A stretch of DNA of 33,894 nucleotides from JBKGYG01 sp046546235. Lineage in GTDB: Bacteria; Bacillota; Clostridia; Lachnospirales; DSM-24629. The stretch lies in contig JBKGYG010000012.1 in assembly GCA_046546235.1 (NCBI GenBank), positions 1-33,894 of the forward strand, given 5' to 3'. The notes beneath the pieces were generated by a model. That model searched no databases, was not told the origin of the DNA, and saw only the letters and a program-made list of their open reading frames with translations. A program made the position numbers and the translations under genes. Of the stretch, positions 25,080 through 32,808 are shown piece after piece (the first letter of the stretch is position 1; every line of letters begins with the position of its first letter).

Positions 25080-26558
25080 ATGGAACGTGGGAGCGGCATT
25101 TTACTACATATATCATCTTTGCCAGGTGAATATGGAATAGGAACGCTTGGAAAAGAGACATATAAATTTGTTGATTTTCTAAAAAAATCGGGACAAAAAT
25201 ATTGGCAAATACTACCTATTGGCCCAACTGGCTATGGTAATTCTCCATACTCATCTTTTTCAACTTTTGCAGGGAATCATTATTTTATAGATTTTGATAT
25301 ATTTATTGATAAGAAAATAATTACAAAAGAATACTTATTACAATTTGATTTTGGAAGTAATAGTAAAAAGGTAGAGTACGATAGATTATTTAATACTAAA
25401 GAAAGGATTTTGAGAACAATTTTTAATAAGGTATCATCGTATTATAAGGAAGAATTATTTGACTTCAGAAAAAAGAAAGAGTATTGGATTGAAGACTATG
25501 CATTGTTTATGGCTTTAAAAAAAGAAAATAATTATAAACCTTGGAATGAATGGGAAGAAGGGATAAAACAAAGAGAGCCCAAAGCGATTAATTACTACAA
25601 GGATAAATTATCTGATGAGATAGAATTTTGGATATTTACTCAGTATTTATTTTTTAAACAGTGGGGTGAATTAAAAACTTATACAAATAATCTAGGGATA
25701 AAAATCATAGGAGATATTCCAATTTACGTTGCATCTGATAGTGCTGATGCTTGGGTTTTTAGTGACATATTTTATCTTGATAAAAACAAAGAACCTATTA
25801 TGGTTTCTGGTTGTCCTCCGGATGATTTTTCAGAAGCAGGACAGTTGTGGGGGAATCCAGTTTATCAATGGGATAAATTAAAAGTAAAGGATTATGATTG
25901 GTGGATTGAACGGTTTAGGGCTAATTTCAAGTTATATGATGTTATTCGTATTGATCATTTTAAGGGTTTCGAATCTTTTTGGGGAATTCCGTATGGTGAT
26001 TCTACAGCAGCAAATGGTGAATGGAAAAAAGGACCGGGCACGGATTTTTTCGATACACTTTTTAAAGAACTTGGGAATGTTGAGATTATTGCAGAAGATC
26101 TTGGTTATGTCACAGAGGAAGTAATTAAGCTTAGAGACAATTATGGTTTGCCAGGGATGAAAGTATTAATGTTTGCTTTTAATTCTAAGAGTAGTGAAGA
26201 TATGTATTTGCCGCATAACTATAAGGCTAATTTTGTATCTTATACAGGGACACATGATAATGAAACCTTAGTAGGATGGCTAGAATCAGCAGATCAGGAA
26301 ATTATTAAATATGCTAAAACTTATTTAGGAATTAAAAATGATGAAGATTTGCATTGGGAGTTTATAAGAGCTATATGGAGTTCTGTGACTACTTTGGCAA
26401 TTGCACCGATGCAGGATTTTTTAGGATTAGATAATTCAGCTAGAATGAATACACCTAATACATTATATGGGAATTGGGAGTGGAGAATTACACAAAAAGA
26501 ATTCACAAAAGATGTGGAAGATAAAATAAAAATCATGACACGTTTATACGGAAGATAA
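25080..26558 (+). CDS. malQ: 4-alpha-glucanotransferase (amylomaltase)
   Basis: A GH77 enzyme of 492 aa, the usual length for the short bacterial form. It transfers alpha-1,4-glucan segments between maltodextrins in the cytosol. It begins RGSGILLHISSLPGEYGIG, typical of MalQ, and has the catalytic segments DVIRIDHFKGFESFW (nucleophile Asp), IIAEDLGYVT (acid/base Glu) and YTGTHDNETLVGW (third acidic residue). I chose ATG 25080, nine bases after TAAGGAGGAAG, over an upstream ATG at 25050 that precedes that site. No glycogen or maltose transport genes are adjacent, and a DUF421 gene follows after 63 bases. Confidence 0.95.
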   Translation: MERGSGILLHISSLPGEYGIGTLGKETYKFVDFLKKSGQKYWQILPIGPTGYGNSPYSSFSTFAGNHYFIDFDIFIDKKIITKEYLLQFDFGSNSKKVEYDRLFNTKERILRTIFNKVSSYYKEELFDFRKKKEYWIEDYALFMALKKENNYKPWNEWEEGIKQREPKAINYYKDKLSDEIEFWIFTQYLFFKQWGELKTYTNNLGIKIIGDIPIYVASDSADAWVFSDIFYLDKNKEPIMVSGCPPDDFSEAGQLWGNPVYQWDKLKVKDYDWWIERFRANFKLYDVIRIDHFKGFESFWGIPYGDSTAANGEWKKGPGTDFFDTLFKELGNVEIIAEDLGYVTEEVIKLRDNYGLPGMKVLMFAFNSKSSEDMYLPHNYKANFVSYTGTHDNETLVGWLESADQEIIKYAKTYLGIKNDEDLHWEFIRAIWSSVTTLAIAPMQDFLGLDNSARMNTPNTLYGNWEWRITQKEFTKDVEDKIKIMTRLYGR

Positions 26559-26621
26559 TATTATATAGTAAATTGCTTAATACTATACTTAAATAGAATA
26601 CTGAAAGGAAGAGTATTTTGC

Positions 26622-27305
26622 ATGAATAATTACTTAAATATTATAATTAGGACATTAGCTTCATATTTTGCTTTGTTAATTATTACGAGGATAATGGGCA
26701 AAAGACAAATATCTCAACTTTCTTTTTTTGATTATACTGTAGGAATCACAATAGGTAATATTACAGGAACAATGGCTATTGATACTACCAAAAATTTTAA
26801 TTATATGTTAACGGCTTTAATTATTTTTTGCGTTATGGAAATTATTAGCTCTTTTGTATCTCTAAAAAGTCGCATTTTTAGAAGGATTGTGGATGGAAAA
26901 GAAACATTGCTTATAAATAAAGGTGAAGTTAATGAAAAAAATCTCTTGAGGGTTAGATTAAATATTGATGAATTAAATTCAATGTTAAGAGAAAAAAAGA
27001 TATTCAACCTTACTGAAGTTGAATATGCATATTTGGAAACGAGTGGTAAGATTAGTGTTTTAAAAAAACCTGAAAAGCTTTCTCTTTCACCGTCAGACAT
27101 GGGGATAAAACCTCAGTTCAAAGGAGTTGGGACCATCGTTGTTGAGGATGGTAAAATCATAAATAAAAGAATAATAAAAACTGGTATAACAAAGTCTTGG
27201 CTTAAGCAAAAATTATCTGAACAAGGAATTAAGGACATTTCAAAAGTAATGTTTGCTCAGGTCGATGAGTCTGGAAACCTTTTTGTAGATAAATATGAAA
27301 AGTAA
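26622..27305 (+). CDS. DUF421 (YetF-like) membrane protein
   Basis: A 227-aa protein with about three N-terminal transmembrane helices (roughly 5-25, 35-55 and 60-80) and a soluble C-terminal DUF421 domain (about 85-225). The segments GKRQISQLSFFDYTVGITIGN and SPSDMGIKP-type linker are diagnostic for this family, which includes Bacillus YetF/YdfS/YkjA. Some relatives are tied to spore germinant receptors or cell-surface functions, but no role can be assigned here. The ribosome binding site GAAAGGAAG is present. No terminator is evident; a strong promoter begins 43 bases after the stop. Confidence 0.85.
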   Translation: MNNYLNIIIRTLASYFALLIITRIMGKRQISQLSFFDYTVGITIGNITGTMAIDTTKNFNYMLTALIIFCVMEIISSFVSLKSRIFRRIVDGKETLLINKGEVNEKNLLRVRLNIDELNSMLREKKIFNLTEVEYAYLETSGKISVLKKPEKLSLSPSDMGIKPQFKGVGTIVVEDGKIINKRIIKTGITKSWLKQKLSEQGIKDISKVMFAQVDESGNLFVDKYEK

Positions 27306-27347
27306 AGTATTATTTATAAATAGTGAAACCTTACCATTTGTAATTTT

Positions 27348-27376
27348 TTGACTAATTAATAATTTTATGTTATAGT
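27348..27376 (+). promoter_or_regulatory. Strong promoter of the kamA-ablB leader
   Basis: TTGACT (27348-27353) and TATAGT (27371-27376), each one mismatch from consensus, lie 17 bases apart. Transcription would start near 27383, giving a leader of about 360 nt before kamA. Confidence 0.72.
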
Positions 27377-27382
27377 ATAAAC

Positions 27383-27635
27383 AAGTATGTGAAGTAAGCA
27401 AAGGTAGTAACGAGCTAATAAGCAAAAACACGCTAGAGTGGGTTTTAGTGAGTTAGCAATCAAAAGTGTGAAACTTTTGTCTGAAAAACATTATGATAGA
27501 ACTGGGGTCTGTCTAGGATCAAAAGGTCCTAGATTATACTATGCATTTTTTTATGGGTGGTATATAGTGAGCTATTTCTTAGTGAAGCTTAGGCACTCTA
27601 ACTCTATATTATATAGAGTTAGAGTGCCTTTATAT
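27383..27635 (+). ncRNA. Structured leader RNA of kamA-ablB, class unknown
   Basis: A gene-free stretch between a strong promoter and kamA holds at least four hairpins: GCTAA (27414-27418) with TTAGC (27453-27457); CAAAAGT (27461-27467) with ACTTTTG (27473-27479); TCTAGGA (27512-27518) with TCCTAGA (27527-27533); and a very strong 18-bp stem, 27591-27608 with 27612-27629, with a 3-nt loop. The last resembles an attenuator, though the following TTATATAATAAG is a poor T-run. I find no lysine, SAM, cobalamin, glycine, c-di-AMP or T-box core. The 27636-27735 stretch up to the ribosome binding site has no further strong hairpin. It may be a regulatory leader or an independent small RNA. Confidence 0.5.
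27591..27635 (+). terminator. Strong 18-bp hairpin, possible attenuator before kamA
   Basis: AGGCACTCTAACTCTATA pairs perfectly with its complement across a TTA loop. AAGCTT blocks on either side (27585 region and 27640 region) can extend it across a bulge. The T-run is weak, so termination is not certain. Confidence 0.45.
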
Positions 27636-27745
27636 AATAAGCTTTAAAAGGTTGTAACACGCTCTATGCAAGGATTGCAAAACATTGAAACTCGAGGCTT
27701 GTTGAGTCTAATACAGGGCAAATAAAATTATTTTAAGGAGGAATT

Positions 27746-29020
27746 ATGAGTACAAGCACAAACAAACCAATTGAATGGAAAGATTGGAAATGGCAAGTAA
27801 GACATACAATTAAAGATATTGATAAATTTGAAGAAGTTTTAGGTGTTTCATTTAAGAAAGAAGAAAAAGAGAGGCTTAAAAAAACTATAGCAACATTCCC
27901 TTTAGCTATTACGCCATATTATTTATCACTAATTGACGACAAAGATTTTAAGAATGACCCAGTTTTCAAACAAGCGTTTCCTGATGTTAAGGAACTTGTG
28001 ATAGAATCTTGTGATTTGAGAGATCCTTTAGCAGAAGATACTGATAGTCCTGTTGAAGGAATTACTCATCGTTATCCAGATAGAGTTTTATTTCAGGTTA
28101 GTAATGTTTGTTCTATGTACTGCAGACATTGTACAAGAAAAAGAAAAGTTGGAGATATAGACTACATACCAAAAAAGGAAACTTTATTAAAAGGGTTAGA
28201 ATATATTAAAGAGAATCCACAAGTAAGAGATGTATTATTATCTGGTGGAGATCCCCTTATGTTAGAGGATGATTATCTTGATTGGATATTAACAAAAATT
28301 AGAGAGATTCCTCATGTTGAAGTTATTAGAATTGGAAGTAGAATGCCTGTTGTGTTACCTTATCGTATTACAGATGATTTTGTTAATATGATAAAAAAAC
28401 ATCATCCTGTATGGATTAACACGCATTTTAATCATCCAAAGGAAATAACTAAATCATCAAAAGAAGCAGTTAGGAAACTGGCAGATGCAGGAGTTCCAGT
28501 GGGAAATCAAAGTGTACTTTTATCAGGAGTAAATGATTGTCCTAAGATTATGAAGAAACTTGTACATCTTCTAGTAAAAAATAGAGTTAGACCATATTAT
28601 CTATATCAATGTGATCTATCAGAAGGATTAACACATTTCAGAACACCTGTAGGTAAAGGTATTGAAATTATGGAAAGTTTACTTGGGCATACAAGTGGAT
28701 TTGCAGTGCCTACATATGTTATTGATGCTCCAGGTGGAGGCGGTAAGATACCAGCTATGCCTAATTATATAATTTCATGGTCTACTAATAAAGTAGTTCT
28801 TAGAAATTACGAAGGGGTAATCACTACTTATAAAGAACCAGATTCTTATGAACCTGTTTTTTGTGATAGAAAGTGTGATGATTGTAAATTACCTCTTGTG
28901 TTAGAAGAAGGAGAAGAACATGAAGCGATAGGTATTAATAAGTTATTATCTGACTATGATAATTCTATTTCGCTAATCCCTGAAAATAATGAAAGACATC
29001 AGATGAGAAAATCTTATTAA
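27746..29020 (+). CDS. kamA: Lysine 2,3-aminomutase
   Basis: A radical SAM, PLP-dependent enzyme of 424 aa that converts L-lysine to L-beta-lysine. The Fe-S motif CSMYCRHC gives C122, C126 and C129. The lysine side-chain aspartates are D290 (QCDLSEG) and D327 (VIDAPGGGGK), and the PLP lysine is K334. The structural zinc cysteines are C265, C373, C377 and C380 (FCDRKCDDCK), matching the Clostridium subterminale enzyme's pattern. All specificity residues are intact, unlike the paralogue at 16554. ablB follows 12 bases later, which marks this copy (often called ablA) as the osmolyte enzyme rather than part of lysine fermentation, whose kamDE genes are absent. The ribosome binding site AAGGAGGAA is strong. 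Confidence 0.96.
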   Translation: MSTSTNKPIEWKDWKWQVRHTIKDIDKFEEVLGVSFKKEEKERLKKTIATFPLAITPYYLSLIDDKDFKNDPVFKQAFPDVKELVIESCDLRDPLAEDTDSPVEGITHRYPDRVLFQVSNVCSMYCRHCTRKRKVGDIDYIPKKETLLKGLEYIKENPQVRDVLLSGGDPLMLEDDYLDWILTKIREIPHVEVIRIGSRMPVVLPYRITDDFVNMIKKHHPVWINTHFNHPKEITKSSKEAVRKLADAGVPVGNQSVLLSGVNDCPKIMKKLVHLLVKNRVRPYYLYQCDLSEGLTHFRTPVGKGIEIMESLLGHTSGFAVPTYVIDAPGGGGKIPAMPNYIISWSTNKVVLRNYEGVITTYKEPDSYEPVFCDRKCDDCKLPLVLEEGEEHEAIGINKLLSDYDNSISLIPENNERHQMRKSY

Positions 29021-29032
29021 AGGGGTGGAATA

Positions 29033-29860
29033 ATGGATATAATTGAAAAGATTGATGAATCAATTATTCAGCATGGGAAGCATAATGATAGAATTTATTT
29101 AATGAAGCTAGATACTAAAGAGCCAGAAAAACTTCTTAGTTTGTTAGAAGATAAAGCTAAAAAGAATAATTATTCAAAAATATTTGCTAAAATTCCTGCT
29201 TGCGCTAAAGATGTTTTTTTAGAGAATGGTTATGTAGTTGAGGCTTATATTCCAAATATGTACAAAGGTAAAGAAGATGTATTCTTTATGGCAAAATATT
29301 ACAAAAAGTGGAGAAGTCAACAGGATGAGGGTATTATAAAAGTTTTAGAGATATCAAGAGCTAAAGAATCTATAGATGAAATAGATATTAACTTGGATAA
29401 AAGATTTCATTATAGAGTATTAGATAAAAATGATGCTAAAGATATGGTTGAAGTATATAAACAGGTATTCAAAACTTACCCATTCCCTATTCATGATTAC
29501 ACTTATCTTCAAAAAACAATGGATGAGAACTTTGTATATTTTGGTATTTTCTTAAATAATAAACTTGTTGGATTATCTTCCAGTGAGATGGATAATAAAG
29601 GTTTAAATGTTGAGATGACAGATTTTGCTACATTGCCAGAATTTAGAGGCAATGGATTTGCTATTTACTTACTAAATGAGATGGAAAAAGAAATGAGAAA
29701 AAGAGGTATAAAAACGGCTTTTACAATTGTTAGAGCAAAATCATTTGGAATGAATATAACATTTGCTAAAAAAGGGTATACTTATTCTGGAACCTTAATT
29801 AAGAATACGAATATAGCTGGAGAGTTTGAAACTATGAATGTTTGGTATAAAAGCTTATAA
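29033..29860 (+). CDS. ablB: Beta-lysine N6-acetyltransferase
   Basis: A GNAT-family acetyltransferase of 275 aa that acetylates beta-lysine to N-epsilon-acetyl-beta-lysine, a compatible solute known from methanogens and some bacteria. The C-terminal GNAT fold (about 130-275) contains the acetyl-CoA-binding loop ATLPEFRGNGFAIYLL and the following SFGMNITFAKKGY segment. The N-terminal part (MYKGKEDVFFMAKYY) matches the AblB-specific extension. It lies 12 bases after kamA behind AAAGGGGTGG, and a terminator closes the operon at 29870-29908. Induction by salt is expected from the family; any control here would act through the upstream promoter and leader. Confidence 0.93.
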   Translation: MDIIEKIDESIIQHGKHNDRIYLMKLDTKEPEKLLSLLEDKAKKNNYSKIFAKIPACAKDVFLENGYVVEAYIPNMYKGKEDVFFMAKYYKKWRSQQDEGIIKVLEISRAKESIDEIDINLDKRFHYRVLDKNDAKDMVEVYKQVFKTYPFPIHDYTYLQKTMDENFVYFGIFLNNKLVGLSSSEMDNKGLNVEMTDFATLPEFRGNGFAIYLLNEMEKEMRKRGIKTAFTIVRAKSFGMNITFAKKGYTYSGTLIKNTNIAGEFETMNVWYKSL

Positions 29861-29869
29861 ATAAAGTAC

Positions 29870-29908
29870 AATGGTCAGTAAAAATAATTTGCTGACCATT
29901 TGTTTTTA
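29870..29908 (+). terminator. Terminator of kamA-ablB
   Basis: AATGGTCAG (29870-29878) pairs with CTGACCATT (29892-29900), followed by TGTTTTT. The loop is 13 nt. It starts 10 bases after the ablB stop. Confidence 0.82.
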
Positions 29909-29982
29909 TATAAATTGCATTTACTTAAATCAAGTGATATAGTAAAAAAAGGATAATTGTAATTTATGAAGGAGAGATAATA

Positions 29983-30702
29983 GTGGTAGGAATAGGCACT
30001 CTGGTAAATGTGGGAGCAATAATTTTAGGAGGAGTAATAGGATTATTTGTTAAAAATGGGTTGCCAGAAAAAGTAAAGCGTACAATTATGCAAGCGTTAG
30101 GGCTAAGTGTAATTTTTATTGGGGTAATGGGTGTTTTGGATGCGTCTGAAAAAATAATATCTTTAGATGGATTTGACCCTATAATGACAATGATATTATG
30201 TTTAATTATTGGTGGGGTTATAGGTGAATTAATAGATGTTGAAGATAAACTTGATAAATTAGGTAAATATATTCAAAGTAAAGTAGGTAATACTGGTGAC
30301 TTTGTAAAAGGTTTTGTAACTGCTAGTCTTATTTTTTGCATTGGAGCAATGGCAATTGTTGGGGCATTAGAGGATGGTTTGTTACAAAACCCCCAAAAAT
30401 TATATGCAAAAGCAATTTTAGATGGAGTGGCAGCAATTGTTTTTACAACAACCTTGGGAATAGGAGTTATCTTCTCTATTATACCTGTATTTATTTATCA
30501 AGGTGGAATTACTCTTTTGTCTAGTTTAATTGAACCAGTTTTAACTGATGTTGTAATTTTTCAGATGTCTCTTGTGGGGAATGTATTAATATTTGCTATA
30601 GGAATTAATATATTAGAGATTACTAAGATAAAGATTGGCAATTTATTACCAGCAATATTTATCCCTTTGATAATTGGGATAATAAAATTATTTATAATAT
30701 GA
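29983..30702 (+). CDS. DUF554 (YdfK-like) membrane protein
   Basis: A 239-aa polytopic membrane protein of about seven helices. The start IGTLVNVGAIILGGVIG and the central GDFVKGFVTASLIFCIGAMAIVG segment (first 20: GDFVKGFVTASLIFCIGAMA) identify the DUF554 family, possible small-molecule transporters of unknown substrate. The start codon is GTG at 29983, seven bases after AAGGAGAG; there is no in-frame ATG nearby that would keep the conserved N-terminus. It is flanked by a terminator upstream and a 177-base gap downstream, so it is probably transcribed alone. In that gap GAAAAAGT (30736-30743) can pair with ACTTTTTT near 30760, a weak terminator. Confidence 0.85.
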   Translation: MVGIGTLVNVGAIILGGVIGLFVKNGLPEKVKRTIMQALGLSVIFIGVMGVLDASEKIISLDGFDPIMTMILCLIIGGVIGELIDVEDKLDKLGKYIQSKVGNTGDFVKGFVTASLIFCIGAMAIVGALEDGLLQNPQKLYAKAILDGVAAIVFTTTLGIGVIFSIIPVFIYQGGITLLSSLIEPVLTDVVIFQMSLVGNVLIFAIGINILEITKIKIGNLLPAIFIPLIIGIIKLFII

Positions 30703-30879
30703 AGTTTACAAATACCTAATAACATTAAGTATTATGAAAAAGTCATGGAATCATCTATCACTTTTTTGGAAAATGGTAAGTTCTAATTTATCCTTAAGTA
30801 TTTGATTATATTATTGTATACATAGAATACTTTTAGGAAATGATATAAAAGATATCTAGAGATAAAGGAGATGTTTTTT

Positions 30880-31443
30880 ATGGGAGCAGTAAATAATGCA
30901 ATGACAGCAGATTTTCTAAGGTCGGCATATGGTGGAGAAAGCATGGCGCATATGAGGTATCTTATATGGGGAGAATTAGCTGATAAAGAAGGTTTCCCTA
31001 ATATTAGTCGATTATTTAGAGCAATAGCATATGCTGAGTGGGCACATGCTGATAATCATTTTAAAGTTTTGGGCGAGCAAGTTGGTGATTATACTGTTCC
31101 AGCAGGTGCAGTATTTGGTGTTGGAGACACTGTTACTAATTTGCAAGGTGGAATTGATGGAGAATTACATGAGATAAAACAAATGTATCCTGTTTATTTA
31201 GAAACAGCTCGTTTTCAAAAAGAGAAAGCAGCAGAAAGAGCTTTCCATTTTGCCTTAGAAGCAGAAAAGATTCATGCAAAACTTTTTCAAGATGCTCAAA
31301 ATGTTGCTAAGCAAGGGAAAGATATGGAGTTAGATACAGTTTATATTTGTCCAGTATGTGGTTATACAGAAGTAGGAGGTCCAACTGAGATTTGTCCCAT
31401 TTGTGGAGCAAAACATACAATATTTAAAGCATTTGAAAAATAA
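30880..31443 (+). CDS. rbr: Rubrerythrin
   Basis: A 187-aa peroxide-reducing non-haem di-iron protein. The N-terminal ferritin-like four-helix domain (about 1-145) carries iron ligands in YGGESMAHMRY, AEWAHADNH and ALEAEKIHAK, and the C-terminal rubredoxin-like domain has two CxxC pairs, C157/C160 and C172/C175, for a single iron. It reduces hydrogen peroxide in the cytosol and is characteristic of anaerobes. I chose ATG 30880, nine bases after AAAGGAG; an in-frame ATG at 30871 abuts that site directly. No PerR box was recognised upstream. A hairpin terminator follows. Confidence 0.95.
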   Translation: MGAVNNAMTADFLRSAYGGESMAHMRYLIWGELADKEGFPNISRLFRAIAYAEWAHADNHFKVLGEQVGDYTVPAGAVFGVGDTVTNLQGGIDGELHEIKQMYPVYLETARFQKEKAAERAFHFALEAEKIHAKLFQDAQNVAKQGKDMELDTVYICPVCGYTEVGGPTEICPICGAKHTIFKAFEK

Positions 31444-31459
31444 AATGTATAATTACTTG

Positions 31460-31481
31460 AGGTCACCTAGGGTGACCTTTC
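31460..31481 (+). terminator. Terminator after rubrerythrin
   Basis: AGGTCACC (31460-31467) pairs with GGTGACCT (31471-31478) around a TAG loop, followed by TTCTTAATT. The stem is strong and the T-run is short. Confidence 0.65.
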
Positions 31482-31510
31482 TTAATTAAGGAAGTCCTAA
31501 TAATATTTGG

Positions 31511-31704
31511 GTTATTCACGAATAACTTAAACACTTTTTATGTAAGAAAGTTCAACTTTTCAGACAATTGGCACTTAAAATAAGTACCAATTGTAAACAC
31601 ACCAATTTTTTGTAGGGGCGTATCACGATGCGCCCATTTTAATTATGAGTATTCAATCAGCTGGGACAAATCGCGTTGTGAATCTGGCGAAGCCACTTTT
31701 GTCC
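31511..31704. repeat. Array of four palindromes in a gene-free gap
   Basis: Between rubrerythrin and the esterase (31444-31831) there is no gene but a string of hairpins: GTTATT/AATAAC (31511-31526); ACAATTGG/CCAATTGT with inner ACTT/AAGT (31564-31594); GGGCGTA/TGCGCCC (31616-31635); and GGACAAA/TTTGTCC (31664-31704) enclosing TGGC/GCCA (31685-31695). The third, in the setting TTGTAGGGGCG, looks like a short dispersed palindrome I associate with many bacterial genomes. The 31611-31700 part is visibly richer in G and C than its surroundings. Confidence 0.6.
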
Positions 31705-31747
31705 TTTTATAGGATTATAATTAATACTACTTTTTTTAGCTTGTATT

Positions 31748-31766
31748 TGTTATTATATAAATAACA
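31748..31766. promoter_or_regulatory. Possible operator/promoter ahead of the esterase operon
   Basis: TGTTATT (31748-31754) and AATAACA (31760-31766) form a 7-bp inverted repeat with a 5-base centre, about 65 bases before the esterase ATG. TTATATAA at its centre could be part of a -10. No clear -35 is visible. Confidence 0.3.
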
Positions 31767-31831
31767 GAAACGAAACAGAAAATTTAGTAAGTGGTAACAA
31801 CTAAAAAATAGTAATAAAGGAGTGGACAAGT

Positions 31832-32791
31832 ATGCCAGCTTTTGAAATGGGGTTAGGGGAATTAAAGGAATATAAAGGAACAAATCCGAAACCTAGTGAT
31901 TTTGATAGCTATTGGGATAATGGATTAAATGAATTAAAAACTTTTGATTGGAAGGTTGAACTTATACCAAGTAAATTTCAAGTGAATTTTGCAGATTGTT
32001 TTCATTTGTATTTTACAGGAGTTAAAGGGGCAAGAATTCATGCAAAGTATTTACGTCCTAAAGCTGTAACCGAGCCTCATCCTGCTATAATAGAATTTCA
32101 TGGTTATTCTGTTAACTCAGGTGATTGGAGTGATAAATTAAATTATGTGGCATTGGGGTATTCTTATGTAGCGCTAGATTGTAGAGGTCAAGGTGGTTTG
32201 TCTGAAGATGTAGGTGGAGTTAAAGGTAATACACTTCATGGCCATATTATTAAAGGATTGGATGATAAGCCAGAACAATTGCTTTATAGACAGATTTTTT
32301 TAGACACAGCTCAATTAGCTAAAATTATAATGTCTTTCCCAGAAGTAGATGAAGATAGAGTAGGAACAAGGGGGGCCTCTCAAGGTGGTGCTCTTACAGT
32401 TGCTTGTGCAGCTTTAGAGCCGAGAATAAAAAAGGCTGCTCCGGTATATCCATTTTTAAGTGACTATAAACGGGTATGGGATATGGATTTGGCAAAAAAT
32501 GCATATGAGGGAATAACAGAGTATTTTAGGAGATTTGACCCTAGACATGAAAGGGAAAACGAAGTTTTTGAAATATTAGGTTATATTGATATACAGAACC
32601 TAGCAAGTAGAATTAAGGCAGATGTTCTATGGGGAATAGGATTAATGGATACTATTTGTCCACCCTCCACTCAGTTTGCTGCTTATAATAAACTAAATGC
32701 GAATAAAAGAATGACTATGTATTATGATTATGGACATGAGCATATTCCACAATTAAATGATGAGATTTTTAATTTTTTGTGTAAATTATAA
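31832..32791 (+). CDS. Acetyl xylan esterase / cephalosporin-C deacetylase (CE7)
   Basis: A 319-aa cytosolic alpha/beta hydrolase of the AXE1/CE7 family that removes acetyl groups from xylo-oligosaccharides and other small acetylated substrates. The catalytic triad is S183 (RGASQGG), D273 (GLMDTICPP) and H302 (YDYGHEHIP); the family's RGQG motif is at 118-121. Length fits the group (about 320 aa). There is no signal peptide, so it would act on imported acetylated oligosaccharides. AAAGGAGTGG precedes the ATG. The aldo/keto reductase gene starts 17 bases after its stop, forming a two-gene operon. Confidence 0.93.
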   Translation: MPAFEMGLGELKEYKGTNPKPSDFDSYWDNGLNELKTFDWKVELIPSKFQVNFADCFHLYFTGVKGARIHAKYLRPKAVTEPHPAIIEFHGYSVNSGDWSDKLNYVALGYSYVALDCRGQGGLSEDVGGVKGNTLHGHIIKGLDDKPEQLLYRQIFLDTAQLAKIIMSFPEVDEDRVGTRGASQGGALTVACAALEPRIKKAAPVYPFLSDYKRVWDMDLAKNAYEGITEYFRRFDPRHERENEVFEILGYIDIQNLASRIKADVLWGIGLMDTICPPSTQFAAYNKLNANKRMTMYYDYGHEHIPQLNDEIFNFLCKL

Positions 32792-32808
32792 TAGAAAGGC
32801 GGATGTTT

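Noticed and set aside
27383..27635. Lysine riboswitch upstream of kamA
   Set aside because: None of the L-box core blocks (AGAGGTGC, GGGGAGCGTCGCCGAAG-like) can be found.
27438..27647. 69-codon ORF with GTG start in the kamA leader
   Set aside because: No ribosome binding site, and it runs through the leader hairpins including both arms of the 18-bp stem, so its reading frame is explained by RNA structure.
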